Assembly (NCBI RefSeq): GCF_900115565.1
Contig: NZ_FOWW01000002.1
Span: 34,090-98,089, forward strand
From: Amycolatopsis arida
GTDB taxonomy: Bacteria; Actinomycetota; Actinomycetes; Mycobacteriales; Pseudonocardiaceae
Length of the DNA: 64,000 nt
Direction: 5' to 3'
The notes beneath the pieces were generated by a model. That model ran no database searches. It worked only from the letters and a program-made list of their open reading frames with translations, and was not told the origin of the DNA. Position numbers and translations under genes: made by a program. Shown piece by piece: positions 32,882-42,422 of this stretch; positions within the stretch are counted from its first letter, which is position 1, and every line of letters begins with the position of its first letter.

Positions 32882-33334
32882 ATGGACGAGACCACCATCC
32901 GTGCCGCGCGGCCCGACGACGTCCCGGCCATCGTGGCCATGCTCGCCGACGACCCGCTCGGCGCGACCCGCGAGCGGCCGGACGACCTCGCGCCGTACCG
33001 GCGGGCGTTCGCCGCCGTCGACGCCGACCCGAACCAGCACCTGGTGGTGGCCGACCTCGGCGGCCGGGTGGTGGGCACGCTGCAGTTCGCCGTCATCCCG
33101 GGCCTGGCCCGATGCGGCGCGCCGCGCGGGCAGATCGAGGCGGTGCGGGTGCACGCCGCGCACCGGGGCCGCGGCATCGGGGCGGCGCTCGTCCAGTGGG
33201 CGATCGGGCAGGGTCGCCGCCGCGGGTGCGCCCTGGTGCAGCTCACCTCGGACGCCTCGCGCACCGACGCGCACCGGTTCTACCGGCGGCTGGGCTTCGC
33301 GCCCACGCACACCGGGTTCAGGCTCGCCCTGTGA
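32882..33334 (+). CDS. GNAT family N-acetyltransferase
   Basis: A 150-residue single-domain GNAT with the acetyl-CoA loop VRVHAAHRGRGIGAALVQWAIGQGRRRGC (Q/RxxGxG/A, about 85-113) and a conserved end DAHRFYRRLGFAPTHTGFR. Substrate unknown. Convergent with mnmA, 4 bp apart. Confidence 0.9.
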   Translation: MDETTIRAARPDDVPAIVAMLADDPLGATRERPDDLAPYRRAFAAVDADPNQHLVVADLGGRVVGTLQFAVIPGLARCGAPRGQIEAVRVHAAHRGRGIGAALVQWAIGQGRRRGCALVQLTSDASRTDAHRFYRRLGFAPTHTGFRLAL

Positions 33335-33338
33335 GGCG

Positions 33339-34427
33339 CTAAGAGTCGGTGGCGCGGATCTTCGCGCTGCCCAGCACGAGGTCACCGGCGGCGTCCGGCC
33401 GGTAGAGCACCGCGACCTGGCCCGGCGCGACCCCGCGCAGCGGCTCGCGCGGCGCGATCCGCACCTCGCCGCCCACCAGCTCGGCCACGGCCGGTGCGGT
33501 GCCGCCGTGCGCGCGCACCTGCACCACGCACTCCACCGGACCGTCCAGCGGCGCGCCGGGCCACACCGGACGGTCGGCGGTGATCTCCCGCACCCCGAGC
33601 CGCTCGGCCGGGCCCACCCGGACGGTGCCGGACACCGGCTCCAGACCCAGCACGTACCGGGGCCGGCCGTCCGGGGCGGGCGCCTCGATGCCCAACCCCT
33701 TGCGCTGGCCCACGGTGAAACCGTGCACGCCGGTGTGCCGGCCGAGCACCGCGCCGGTCTCGGCGTCGACCAGCTCACCCGGCCGCTGCCCGAGCCGCGA
33801 CTCCAGGAAGCCGCGGGTGTCACCGTTCGGGATGAAGCAGATGTCGTGGCTGTCCGGCTTGTTCGCCACGGCCAGCCCGCGCCGGTCGGCCTCGGCCCGC
33901 ACGTCCCGCTTCACCGAGTCGCCCAGTGGGAACAGCGAGTGCCGCAGCTGCTCCGCGGTCAGCGAGGCGAGCACATAGGACTGGTCCTTGCCCTCGTCGG
34001 CCGCGCGCCGCAGCTCCGGTACACCGTCCACGACGGACAGTCGGGCGTAGTGACCGGTGCACACCGCGTCGAAGCCGAGCGCGACGGCCTTCTCCAGCAG
34101 CGCCGCGAACTTGATCTTCTCGTTGCAGGTGACGCACGGGTTCGGCGTCCGGCCCGCGGCGTACTCGCCGACGAAGGTCTCCACGACCTCCTCGGTGAAC
34201 CGCTCGGCGAAGTCCCAGACGTAGAACGGAATGCCGAGGAGGTCAGCCGCCCTGCGAGCGTCCCGCGAGTCCTCGATCGTGCAGCAGCCCCGCGACCCGG
34301 TGCGCAGCGTGCCCGGTCGCGCCGACAGCGCCAGGTGCACCCCGACGACGTCGTGCCCGGCGTCCACCGCGCGCGCGGCGGCGACCGCGGAGTCCACTCC
34401 CCCGCTCATCGCGGCCAGCACCCGCAT
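33339..34427 (-). CDS. mnmA: tRNA 2-thiouridylase MnmA
   Basis: A 362-residue ATP-pyrophosphatase that thiolates U34 of Lys, Glu and Gln tRNAs, using sulfur relayed from IscS. PP-loop [14 protein letters not shown] (about 5-18), first catalytic cysteine in [12 protein letters not shown] (about 100), second in [11 protein letters not shown] (about 195). The ATG at 34427 is preferred over GTG 34436: AGGAGG lies 10 nt before the ATG but only 1 nt before that GTG. Directly downstream of iscS, as in M. tuberculosis. Confidence 0.97.
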   Translation of the reverse strand: MRVLAAMSGGVDSAVAAARAVDAGHDVVGVHLALSARPGTLRTGSRGCCTIEDSRDARRAADLLGIPFYVWDFAERFTEEVVETFVGEYAAGRTPNPCVTCNEKIKFAALLEKAVALGFDAVCTGHYARLSVVDGVPELRRAADEGKDQSYVLASLTAEQLRHSLFPLGDSVKRDVRAEADRRGLAVANKPDSHDICFIPNGDTRGFLESRLGQRPGELVDAETGAVLGRHTGVHGFTVGQRKGLGIEAPAPDGRPRYVLGLEPVSGTVRVGPAERLGVREITADRPVWPGAPLDGPVECVVQVRAHGGTAPAVAELVGGEVRIAPREPLRGVAPGQVAVLYRPDAAGDLVLGSAKIRATDS

Positions 34428-34432
34428 CCGCG

Positions 34433-35650
34433 TCACACCTCCTGCTTCTGCTTGCGCATTCCGGCCAGCCCCGCCTGCCTGGCCCTGGCCACCACCGCGC
34501 CGATCTCCCCGGCCAGCGCCGCCACGTCGTCCGAAGTGGACGTGTGACCGAGCGAGAACCGGAGCGACCCGCGGGCCGACGCCGCGTCCGCGCCCATGGC
34601 CAGCAGGACGTGGCTCGGCTCGGCCACCCCGGCCGTGCAGGCCGAGCCCGTGGAGCACTCGATCCCCTTGGCGTCCAGCAGCATCAGCAGGCTGTCGCCG
34701 GCGCAGCCGGGGAAGGTGAAGTGCGCGACGCCGGGCAGTCGGCCCGGCGTGCCCCTGTCGAGGACGTCGTCGGGCGGCGAGCCATTGAGCCGCGCGTCCG
34801 GCACCTCCCGCAGCACCGCGGCGACCAGCTCGTCCCGCAGCGCCGCCACCCGGGGAGCCTCGCCGGCGCGACCGGCCACCACGGACTCGACCGCCGCCGC
34901 GAGCGCGGTGATGCTCGGCACGTCGAGGGTGCCGGAGCGCACGTTGCGTTCCTGCCCACCGCCGTGCAGCAGCGGGGCGCACGGCACGTCCCGGCCGAGC
35001 AGCAGTGTGCCCACCCCGTACGGGCCGCCGACCTTGTGCCCGGTCAGCGTCAGCGCGCTGACGCCGCTGGCGGCGAAGTCGACGTCGAGGGCGCCGACGG
35101 CCTGCACCGCGTCGGTGTGCAGCGGGATCTCGTGCTCGGCGCAGACCGCCGCGAGCTCGGGCACCGGGTTCACGGTGCCCACCTCGTTGTTGGCCCACAT
35201 CACGGTGACCAACGCCACATCCGAGGGGTCGGGGCCCAGCGCGGCGCGCAGGGCGTCCGGCCGCACCCGGCCGTGCCGGTCGACCTCGATCCAGGTGACC
35301 TCGGCGCCAGCGTGGTCGCCCAGCCACCGCACGGTGTCGAGCACCGCGTGGTGCTCCACCGCGCTGGCCAGCACCCGGCGCCGCGCGGGATCCTCCGCCC
35401 GCCGGGCCCAGAAGATGCCCTTCACCGCGAGGTTGTCGCTCTCCGTGCCGCCGCCGGTGAACACCACCTCGGACGGCTGGGCACCGAGCGCGGCGGCGAT
35501 CGTCTCGCGCGCCTCCTCGACCACGCGCCGTGCCCGACGGCCCGAGGAGTGCAGGGAGGAGGCGTTGCCCACGGTGGACAGCGCCTCGCTCATCGCCGCG
35601 ACGGCTTCCGGCACCATCGGAGTGGTCGCCGCGTGGTCCAGGTACGTCAT
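34433..35650 (-). CDS. iscS: Cysteine desulfurase
   Basis: Class V aminotransferase-fold PLP enzyme, 405 residues, that moves sulfur from cysteine to MnmA and iron-sulfur assembly. [12 protein letters not shown] at the start, PLP lysine in [13 protein letters not shown] (about 200), persulfide cysteine in [18 protein letters not shown] (about 322-330). Matches Rv3025c in place. GGTGAGGAG abuts the ATG. Its stop is 5 bp from the mnmA ATG. Confidence 0.96.
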   Translation of the reverse strand: MTYLDHAATTPMVPEAVAAMSEALSTVGNASSLHSSGRRARRVVEEARETIAAALGAQPSEVVFTGGGTESDNLAVKGIFWARRAEDPARRRVLASAVEHHAVLDTVRWLGDHAGAEVTWIEVDRHGRVRPDALRAALGPDPSDVALVTVMWANNEVGTVNPVPELAAVCAEHEIPLHTDAVQAVGALDVDFAASGVSALTLTGHKVGGPYGVGTLLLGRDVPCAPLLHGGGQERNVRSGTLDVPSITALAAAVESVVAGRAGEAPRVAALRDELVAAVLREVPDARLNGSPPDDVLDRGTPGRLPGVAHFTFPGCAGDSLLMLLDAKGIECSTGSACTAGVAEPSHVLLAMGADAASARGSLRFSLGHTSTSDDVAALAGEIGAVVARARQAGLAGMRKQKQEV

Positions 35651-35902
35651 CTCCTCACCAGGGTAGCCTTGGACGACGCCGCGATGTGCCCGGTGGAGCA
35701 GCGCCACATTCCCCCGTCCTCCGGGTGCACCCCCGTCCCCTTCTTGGCCGGCAGTGTCTTACGGGCTGGGACGAAGGAGGCCCGGGAAAGAACCAAGGCC
35801 CACCGCCGCGGGGCGTCCCGCGCCTCGGCACCGCCCGCGGTGTTCGGCCGCTCACGGCACGTCCCGGCGCCGAGCCGGCCGGGCCCGGCTATGGTTCCGC
35901 TG

Positions 35903-36505
35903 GTGAACGATCGTCTTGTCTGGATCGACTGCGAGATGACGGGGCTCGACCTCGCCAAGGACGTGCTGATCGAGATCGCCGTCCTGGTGACCGACTCCCA
36001 ACTCACCATCCTCGGCGACGGCCTTGACCTGGTCATCCACGCCGACGACGCGGCGCTCGGCGGCATGACTGACGTGGTGCGGGACATGCACGCCCGCTCC
36101 GGGCTCACCGACGAGGTGCGCCGCTCCCGGATCACCCTCGCCGACGCCGAGCGCCAGGTGCTCGACCACGTCCGCCGCTACGTCCCCGAGCCCCGAACGG
36201 CACCGCTGGCCGGCAACTCCATCGCCACTGACCGGGGCTTCATCGCCAGGGACATGCCCGCCCTCGACGCGCACCTGCACTACCGGATGGTCGACGTGTC
36301 CTCGGTCAAGGAGCTGGTGCGCCGCTGGTACCCGCGCATCTACTACGCCAAGCCGGAGAAGGGCCTTGCCCACCGCGCGCTCGCCGACATCAAGGAGTCC
36401 ATCGGCGAGCTCGAGTACTACCGCCGTACCGCCTTCGTCCCCCAACCCGGCCCGACCAGCGAACAGGCCAAGGCCGTCGCCACCGAGGTCCTCGGCGTTC
36501 GATAA
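35903..36505 (+). CDS. orn: Oligoribonuclease
   Basis: DEDDh 3'-5' exoribonuclease, 200 residues, which degrades di- to pentaribonucleotides, including pGpG from c-di-GMP turnover. Motifs: [11 protein letters not shown] at the N-terminus (DxE), [26 protein letters not shown] and [18 protein letters not shown] (HxxxxD). The GTG at 35903 lies 7 nt after TATGGT, indicating a leaderless mRNA; ATG 35891 would fall in that -10 box. The window also encodes a diguanylate cyclase (44600). Confidence 0.95.
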   Translation: MNDRLVWIDCEMTGLDLAKDVLIEIAVLVTDSQLTILGDGLDLVIHADDAALGGMTDVVRDMHARSGLTDEVRRSRITLADAERQVLDHVRRYVPEPRTAPLAGNSIATDRGFIARDMPALDAHLHYRMVDVSSVKELVRRWYPRIYYAKPEKGLAHRALADIKESIGELEYYRRTAFVPQPGPTSEQAKAVATEVLGVR

Positions 36506-36571
36506 CCCGGTGCGAGTCCCCCACGGCCACACGCTACGATATTGCAGCCGAGGCGGTCACCGCCTCGCATG

Positions 36572-36647
36572 GTGGGTGTAGCTCAGCTGGTAGAGCACCT
36601 GGTTGTGGTCCAGGATGTCGCGGGTTCAAGTCCCGTCACTCACCCCA
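36572..36647 (+). tRNA. tRNA-His (GTG)
   Basis: Acceptor GTGGGTG/CACTCAC, anticodon stem CCTGG/CCAGG, anticodon GTG at 36605-36607, T-arm GGGTTCAAGTCCC. The G at 36571 can supply the -1 guanosine of tRNA-His opposite C at 36644. A CCA follows in the DNA (36645-36647). Confidence 0.97.
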
Positions 36648-36699
36648 TGGGTGCCCCTATTCGCCGGGCACGGCTTCGCTCCCTGGGGTTCGTCCTCGC

Positions 36700-36722
36700 T
36701 GTGGGGGGCCGAGCCCCCCACA
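36700..36722. terminator. Hairpin after tRNA-His
   Basis: Perfect 10-bp stem TGTGGGGGGC/GCCCCCCACA with a 3-nt loop, 53 bp past the tRNA. No T-tract. Confidence 0.55.
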
Positions 36723-37009
36723 CCCCCCACGGTGCGAGCTCCTCGCCTTGGGCGAGCGCTGGTGGCGTTGGTCGTGGACCAGCGATGCGGGGGGTGCCAT
36801 GTCTGTCGGGCGCTTCGCTCGCTGGCGCTCGCTCGCTGGGTCACCTGTGGGGGTTGGTGGGCGCCTTGTGGGTGAGGGTGCGTCTGGCTGGGGCTGGCTC
36901 TGGGACTTCTGGGGCGCTTTGCTCGCTGCGCTCGCTCGCTGGGGCCGCGCGGCGGGTGTGGTAGGTGGCTGGGCGTGAGGCCGTTGGTTCGAGGAGTGCG
37001 GGCTCTTCG

Positions 37010-37093
37010 TTCGGGGGCGCGAGTTTCACGTTCGGGACGGCGAAATCTATGTTCGGGACGGCGAGGTCTACGTTGAGGCGCGCTGTTTGCGAG
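37010..37093. repeat. 21-bp tandem repeat, locus 2 (about 4 units)
   Basis: Units at 37010-37030, 37031-37051, 37052-37072 and a decayed 37073-37091. Units 2 and 3 share TTCGGGACGGCGA. On the minus strand the phase reads NVDLAVP-NIDFAVP-NVKLAPP. Same period and setting (convergent gene ends) as loci at 11.9 and 51.1 kb, but different sequence. Confidence 0.75.
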
Positions 37094-37289
37094 CCCAAGG
37101 TGGCTCGGCGGGATGCGCCTCACCCAGCATCGGAGCTTCAGCCGTTCCATCCCGGGCTCGGGGCACGCCCATCAGGCGTGGCGCACCGTCCGTCGTTCCC
37201 ACCCGGCTCGCGGCACGCCCCACCAGGCGCGGGGCCATCAGCCATTCCCCTCCCCACCCCGATCCGAAGCCGCCTTGCGGGCGGGGGCG

Positions 37290-37323
37290 CCGTGTCAAGG
37301 CACTCTTTCCCGCCTTGACACGG
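37290..37323. repeat. 12-bp inverted repeat
   Basis: CCGTGTCAAGGC (37290-37301) and GCCTTGACACGG (37312-37323) are perfect complements around a 10-nt loop. Could be a terminator for the L,D-transpeptidase gene 300 bp upstream on the minus strand, or a dispersed palindromic element. Confidence 0.55.
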
Positions 37324-37626
37324 TGCCGACGACCGTCAACACAATCAGGGCTTCGGGGTGGGGACCACACCACCCGCGACGCGGCAACCCCGACACGGGA
37401 TGCACCCCCAGCGGGCGCGCGAGGAGGACTCTCCCGGCGCGGCACACGCCGCCGCGCACCCGTCGAGTTGTCCCCATCCCACGAAAGGGATCCACAGATT
37501 TCGCGCCCACCGTCCCAACACCCCCGGCGGCGATACGCTGGAGCGGCTCGGCGGCCCCCCGGGGTGGGCGGGGTCGGGGCCAGCGGTGCGGCGGGCCGGG
37601 TGGTTGATCGGGGCGGCGTGCGGGGG

Positions 37627-38814
37627 CTACTTCTTCTTGCCGCCGGACTTCCACTCGTCCCAGGGCATCTGCCACACGCTCCAGCCGTCGGTGGGCTCGA
37701 GTTCGCGGCCGCCCGAGTTCCGGACCACGACGATGTCGCCGCGCTTCGACGTCTCCATCAACCACCCGGCGTTCTCCACCGACAGGTTCAGGCACCCGTG
37801 GCTCACGTTGCGCCGTCCCTGGTCGCCGACCGACCACGGCGCCGAGTGGTAGAAGATCCCGCTGTTGGACAGCCGGACGGCGTACTTCACCCAGGTCCGG
37901 TAGCCGGCCGGCGAGTCCGCCGGGACACCGTACGTGCCCGAGTCCAACGTGTAGCCGACGTGCTCGCTCATCACCGTGTACGTGCCGGTCGGCGTGGTGC
38001 TCGACCGCTTGCCCATCGACAGCGGCATCTCCCTGACCACCTCGTCGTTGATCGACACGGTCATCTGGAAGGTGCTGCCGTCGGCCACCGCGACCAGCTT
38101 GTCGCCGATGGTGAAGCTCGCCGAGCGGTCCTCCCTGCCGAACGTGCCGTTGCCGAGGTCCCGCCCGTAGATGCCGGCGTCCACCGTGACCTTGGTGCCC
38201 GGCTTCCAGTACTCCTTCGGCCGCCACGTCACCCACTTGTCACTGAACCAGTGAAACGCGCCCTCGGTCGCCGGCTCGGCGGTCACCCGCAGTGCCCGCT
38301 CCGCGGCGTCCTTGTCCGCGACGTTGCCACTGAACATGAAGACGATCGGCATCCCCACGCCGACCGTCTCCCCGTCCTGCACGTTCACCGACACCGAGAC
38401 CCGCCGCTTCGGCGTCGCCGTGGTGAACGTCGACGCGGCCTCCACCAGCTTGCCGTCCGCGCCCTTCGCCGACGCGGTCAACGTGTACGTCTTGCCGTAG
38501 CCGAGCTTCTCGGTGGTCGTCCACTTCGCGCCGTCCGCCGCGCGCTCCCCGGACACCTCGGTCCCGTCCGCGCCGACCAGCGCCACCTCGGCGAGCGTGC
38601 CGTTCTCCGCGGCGACCTTCACCGGCTCGCCCGGAGCGAAGGCGTCGGCGCCGTCGGCCGGCGAGAGGCTCAGCGACACGGGCCTCGGCGGTGGCGGGGT
38701 CCGCGATTCGGGCGGTGCCGGCGTCTCCCCCGTGCCGCTGCACCCGGCGAGCAGCAGCCCACCGGCCAGCACGAGCACCGGCACCCGGGTCCGCAACCCG
38801 CCCCGACCTCGCAT
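37627..38814 (-). CDS. L,D-transpeptidase lipoprotein (LdtMt2-like)
   Basis: A 395-residue exported enzyme that makes 3-3 peptidoglycan cross-links. Lipobox LLLAGC puts the lipid-anchored cysteine near residue 25, then a Pro-rich linker, two Ig-like domains (about 45-235) and the YkuD catalytic domain (about 240-370). The active-site pattern is FYHSAPWSVGDQGRRNVSHGCLNLS, His then SHGCxN with nucleophilic Cys near 345. The C-terminal tail WQMPWDEWKSGGKKK packs on the domain in mycobacterial homologues. Confidence 0.94.
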   Translation of the reverse strand: MRGRGGLRTRVPVLVLAGGLLLAGCSGTGETPAPPESRTPPPPRPVSLSLSPADGADAFAPGEPVKVAAENGTLAEVALVGADGTEVSGERAADGAKWTTTEKLGYGKTYTLTASAKGADGKLVEAASTFTTATPKRRVSVSVNVQDGETVGVGMPIVFMFSGNVADKDAAERALRVTAEPATEGAFHWFSDKWVTWRPKEYWKPGTKVTVDAGIYGRDLGNGTFGREDRSASFTIGDKLVAVADGSTFQMTVSINDEVVREMPLSMGKRSSTTPTGTYTVMSEHVGYTLDSGTYGVPADSPAGYRTWVKYAVRLSNSGIFYHSAPWSVGDQGRRNVSHGCLNLSVENAGWLMETSKRGDIVVVRNSGGRELEPTDGWSVWQMPWDEWKSGGKKK

Positions 38815-39007
38815 GGAAAACCACCGTTCGTGTTCGACACCACCCGTTTGCGCCTACAGTGTGCCCGAATCGTGGCACGCTGTGTGCGAGTACGGTGAAG
38901 TCGCGTCCACCCCGTACCGAGTCCGGCCGAGGGGGCCGCGACACGAGCGCCGAACAGCCCGTGCTAGTGTTTTCCCGTCGCCGAGCACAGCGCGAAGCGG
39001 CAGGTCC

Positions 39008-39080
<73 letters not shown>

Positions 39081-39089
39081 CCCCCAACG

Positions 39090-39124
39090 AGGTCCCCACG
39101 CGGCTCCGCGCGTGGGGACCTTTG
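39090..39124 (+). terminator. tRNA-Lys terminator
   Basis: Perfect 13-bp stem (39090-39102, 39109-39121) with a 6-nt loop, followed by TTTGT. Begins 10 bp after the tRNA: a conventional intrinsic terminator. Confidence 0.85.
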
Positions 39125-39250
39125 TCGTCCCCTTTCGTCCCCTCGATGCTCCACTGTGGACTTCCCGCCGGCGTCCCCGCGCCGCTCCGACGTCTTCCTG
39201 ATTCGCCGACCAGCGCTTAGAGTGGCGGAGGTCACGACCCGAGGAGGCCA

Positions 39251-41095
39251 GTGTTGACCAGCCCGCAGTCCGCCGCCAACGCTGCCGAAGGCCAGACGAT
39301 CCCGAGCCTGCTGCGTCGCAACGCCACCGAGTTCGCCGACCTGCCCGCCCTCACGTCGCTGGACGCCGCCGGGCAACCCACCCTGACCTGGGGCGAGCTG
39401 CGCACCGAGATCGCCGCCGTCGCCCGCGGCCTCGCCGACCTCGGGCTGCACGCGGGCCAGCGCATGCTGATCATGGCGAGCAGCCGCCCCGAGCACTTCG
39501 TCGCCGACCTGGCCGCCACCCACCTCTCCGTCCTGTCCTGCACCGCCTACGCCACCCTCAGCAGCGAGCAGATCGCCTACGTCGCCCGGCACAGCGCCAC
39601 CCCGGTGGCCGTGCTCGAGGGCACCCGTGAGCTGGAGCGCTGGCTGCCGGTGCTGGACGACCTGCCCGACCTGCGCCGCGTCGTGGTGATGGAGGCCGAC
39701 GCCGTCCCGCCCGGCGACGACCGGTTCGTCAGCCTCGCCGACGTCAGGGCCAGGGGCGCCGAGCTGCACACCGCCGACCCGGACACGTTCGAGCGGTGGA
39801 CCGCCCAGATCAAGCCGGACGACCCGCTGTCGATGATCTACACCTCGGGTACCACCGGCGACCCCAAGGGCGTGGTGCTCTCCCACCACGGCGCGATCTA
39901 CGAGGGCTACGTCGTGCACCAGCGCCACGGCCTGCCCATGCACCTGCGCAACATCGCCTACCTGCCGCTGGCGCACATCGCCGAGCGGGAGCTGTCGATC
40001 TACATCCCGATCATCATCGCCGGCCACGTGCACACCCTCGCCGACCCGACGAGCGTGGTCGGCGCGCTCGGCACGGTGCGCCCGCAGACCTTCTTCGGCG
40101 TGCCACGGGTCTGGGAGAAGATGGCCGCCGGCCTGAAGAACATGCTCGCCGGCGTCCCCGAGGACCGCCGCGACGCGCTGCTCGAGGCCAACCAGCTGCT
40201 ACAGCAGGGCTACAAGCTGCGCAGCGACGGCAAGGAGGTGCCGGCCGACCTCGCCCGCCGGATCGAGGAGGCCGACCGCGCCGTCCTCGCCCCGGTCCGC
40301 CAGCTGCTCGGCCTCGACCAGCTGCTGCTCGCCGCCAGCGGCGCCGCCGCGCTGCCGGTCGAAGTGCTCTACTTCCTCGCCGGGCTGGGCATCGAGATCC
40401 ACGAGGTGTGGGGGTTGTCGGAGACCACCGGCGCGGTCACCGCGAACACCGCCGGCGCGTTCAAGGCCGGCACGGTCGGCCGCCCGTTCGACGGCGTCGA
40501 GGTGCGCGTCGCCGAGGACGGCGAGTTGCTCGTCCGCGGGCCCATCGTGTTCCTCGGCTACCTGCGGGAGGACGGCTCGATCGAGCCGGCGACCGACGCC
40601 GACGGCTGGCTGGCCACCGGCGACATCGGCGCCATCGACCAGGACGGCTACGTCACCATCACCGACCGCAAGAAGGAACTGATCATCACCTCCGGCGGGA
40701 AGAACATCGCGCCCAGCCGGATCGAGGGGCTGCTCAAGGAGCACCCGCTGATCGGCCAGGCGGTCGCGATCGGCGACAACCGCCCGTACGTCACGGCGTT
40801 GCTCGTGCTCGACGACGAGATGGCGCCCGCATGGGCGGGGAACCGGGGCATCGAGGCACCGGACATCGCCACCCTCGCCGACCACCCCGAGGTGCGCGCG
40901 GAGATCGAGCGCGCGGTCGCCGCCGCCAACGCCAGGCTGTCCCGGGCCGAGCAGGTCAAGCGCTACCACGTGGTGCCGAGGACCTGGACGCCGGAGAGTG
41001 GCGAGGTGACCCCCACGCTCAAGCTCAAGCGCCGGATCATCAACCAGCGCTACGAGCCGCTGATCGAGGCGCTGTACGAGCCCACTGACGGGTGA
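39251..41095 (+). CDS. Long-chain acyl-CoA synthetase (FadD15-like)
   Basis: A 614-residue ANL-superfamily ligase activating long-chain fatty acids. AMP motif MIYTSGTTGDPKGVVLSH (about 196-213), YLPLAHIAERE near 238, VWGLSETTGAVTANT near 395, DGWLATGDIGAIDQDGYVTITDRKKELIITSGGKNIAPS near 455-493. The gap with ERISSPPLAHI-type insert is that of long-chain AMP-binding proteins such as Rv2187. GTG start with GAGGAGG 4 nt upstream. Confidence 0.92.
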   Translation: MLTSPQSAANAAEGQTIPSLLRRNATEFADLPALTSLDAAGQPTLTWGELRTEIAAVARGLADLGLHAGQRMLIMASSRPEHFVADLAATHLSVLSCTAYATLSSEQIAYVARHSATPVAVLEGTRELERWLPVLDDLPDLRRVVVMEADAVPPGDDRFVSLADVRARGAELHTADPDTFERWTAQIKPDDPLSMIYTSGTTGDPKGVVLSHHGAIYEGYVVHQRHGLPMHLRNIAYLPLAHIAERELSIYIPIIIAGHVHTLADPTSVVGALGTVRPQTFFGVPRVWEKMAAGLKNMLAGVPEDRRDALLEANQLLQQGYKLRSDGKEVPADLARRIEEADRAVLAPVRQLLGLDQLLLAASGAAALPVEVLYFLAGLGIEIHEVWGLSETTGAVTANTAGAFKAGTVGRPFDGVEVRVAEDGELLVRGPIVFLGYLREDGSIEPATDADGWLATGDIGAIDQDGYVTITDRKKELIITSGGKNIAPSRIEGLLKEHPLIGQAVAIGDNRPYVTALLVLDDEMAPAWAGNRGIEAPDIATLADHPEVRAEIERAVAAANARLSRAEQVKRYHVVPRTWTPESGEVTPTLKLKRRIINQRYEPLIEALYEPTDG

Positions 41096-41101
41096 CCACG
41101 G

Positions 41102-41986
41102 TCAGGCGGCGCCCTCCGTCCACTTGCGCAGCCGCGGCGGCACCCGCTTCTCCAGGCCGTAGGGCTCGAGGTGGGCGCTGAACACCTCGTCGAACGCCCG
41201 CTGGATGCTGTCGGTGTCCCAGGCGGAGCGTTCCAGGATCGGCGCCTTGAAGTAGGGCTGGCCCACGAGGTGCAGCTGCGGACCGTTGCACCGGACCAGC
41301 TGCCCGGTGATGCCCCGCGCCCGGTCGCTGAGCAGGTACAGCACCAGCGGGGCGATCCGGGACGGCGTGCGGTCCGGCGGGCAGTTGCGCAGCGACCGCT
41401 CCGACTGCCACACCATCCTGGTGTGCGCCAGCGGGCACACCGCGTTGACCCGGATGCCGACCTCCTCCATGTCCAGCGCCCAGGAATAGGTCAGCGACGC
41501 CACCGCGCCCTTGGTCGCCGCGTAGGTACCGAGCTTGCGCTGGCCGAGTGACGCCCCGGACGAGATGTTCACGATGGCCCCGCCCCGGCCCTGGTCGACC
41601 ATCGCCCGCGCGGCGGCGGTCCCGGTGTAGATCACCCCGAGCAGGTTGACCCCGACCAGTTCCCGCACCTGGTCGGGCCCCTCCTCCCAGGGCAACGCCT
41701 CGTAGTTGAGCCCGGCGTTGTTCACCAGGCCGTCGATGCCGCCGAACTCGCTCCGGCACAGCGCGACGATCGCCTCCGCCTGGTCGGGCTCGGTCACGGT
41801 GTGCCCGCTCGACACCGCACGGCCCCCGTGCACCCGGATGCCGGCCGCCACCCGCTCGGCGAGGTCGGCCTCCACGTCGTTGACCACCACGGCGGCCCCG
41901 GCCTGGGCCAGGTGCACGGCGAACGCCTCGCCCAGTCCCCGCCCGGCGCCGGTCACCACCACGGCCCTGCCATCCAGCATGTTCAT
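41102..41986 (-). CDS. SDR family oxidoreductase (294 aa)
   Basis: NAD(P)-dependent short-chain dehydrogenase. TGAGRGLG near residue 12, NNAG near 93, catalytic SSGASLGQRKLGTYAATKGA (Ser about 146, YxxxK about 159-163). The C-terminal extension past 245 (YFKAPILERSAWDTDSIQRAFDEVFSAHLEPYGLEKRVPP) is longer than in typical 250-residue members and recalls the multifunctional/hydroxyacyl-CoA-like SDRs near acyl-CoA genes. ATG with GGGAGA upstream; convergent with the FadD15-like gene. Confidence 0.88.
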   Translation of the reverse strand: MNMLDGRAVVVTGAGRGLGEAFAVHLAQAGAAVVVNDVEADLAERVAAGIRVHGGRAVSSGHTVTEPDQAEAIVALCRSEFGGIDGLVNNAGLNYEALPWEEGPDQVRELVGVNLLGVIYTGTAAARAMVDQGRGGAIVNISSGASLGQRKLGTYAATKGAVASLTYSWALDMEEVGIRVNAVCPLAHTRMVWQSERSLRNCPPDRTPSRIAPLVLYLLSDRARGITGQLVRCNGPQLHLVGQPYFKAPILERSAWDTDSIQRAFDEVFSAHLEPYGLEKRVPPRLRKWTEGAA

Positions 41987-42422
41987 GATCGTCTCCCACC
42001 GGCCAGCCCCGACGCAGCCGGGTGTCCACCCACTGCCGCTGGCCTGCAGACAGTGTTGGCCAGTCACCGACCGGAGTACCCCCGACGGCGACGAATGGTG
42101 CAAACCTTGCGCCGAACGAGTGACGTTTGATCGGCCGGGGCATACTGCTCGGCGAGTCGACCCTGCCCCCGGGCCCGGCGGGGCCCGGTCCGGGTCCCTC
42201 CGCGCCACCGATCAGACCTTCGGTGGCGTCCTTGTGGCCCAGTCTGGGCGTCCGTTGATCCGATTCCCGATGGATCGCTGTTTGCCTACGCGTAGCCGGC
42301 GGCATACTGAACGTTGTCAGAAACGTTGCGCGGTCGTCGGGTGTTCGGGGGCGATCCCCAGGACCATCCGCAGCGCGCACTCCACGGGACGGCTCGGGCG
42401 AGGGGGAACGGATGATGGGCCG
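41987..42422. other. Regulatory intergenic region with palindromes
   Basis: 436 bp between divergent SDR and MFS genes, no gene seen. Holds a 10-bp palindrome CTACGCGTAG (42286-42295) and, 14 bp on, two AACGTT hexamers 6 nt apart (42310-42315, 42322-42327), with CATACTGA between them. Candidate operator/promoter for the MFS gene. Confidence 0.45.

Larger units (their letters stand above)
36648..37626. other. About 1 kb repeat-rich non-coding region
   Basis: No protein-like gene on either strand; open frames here are low-complexity Arg/Ser/Pro. It holds a 10-bp hairpin after the tRNA (36700), short repeats of CGCTCGCTGG around 36780-36840 and 36920-36945, a 21-bp tandem array (37010-37093), two imperfect copies of a GGCTCGSGGCACGCCC-led element about 50 bp apart (37153-37185, 37203-37237) and a 12-bp inverted repeat (37290). 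Flanked by tRNA-His and the convergent L,D-transpeptidase gene. Confidence 0.7.
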
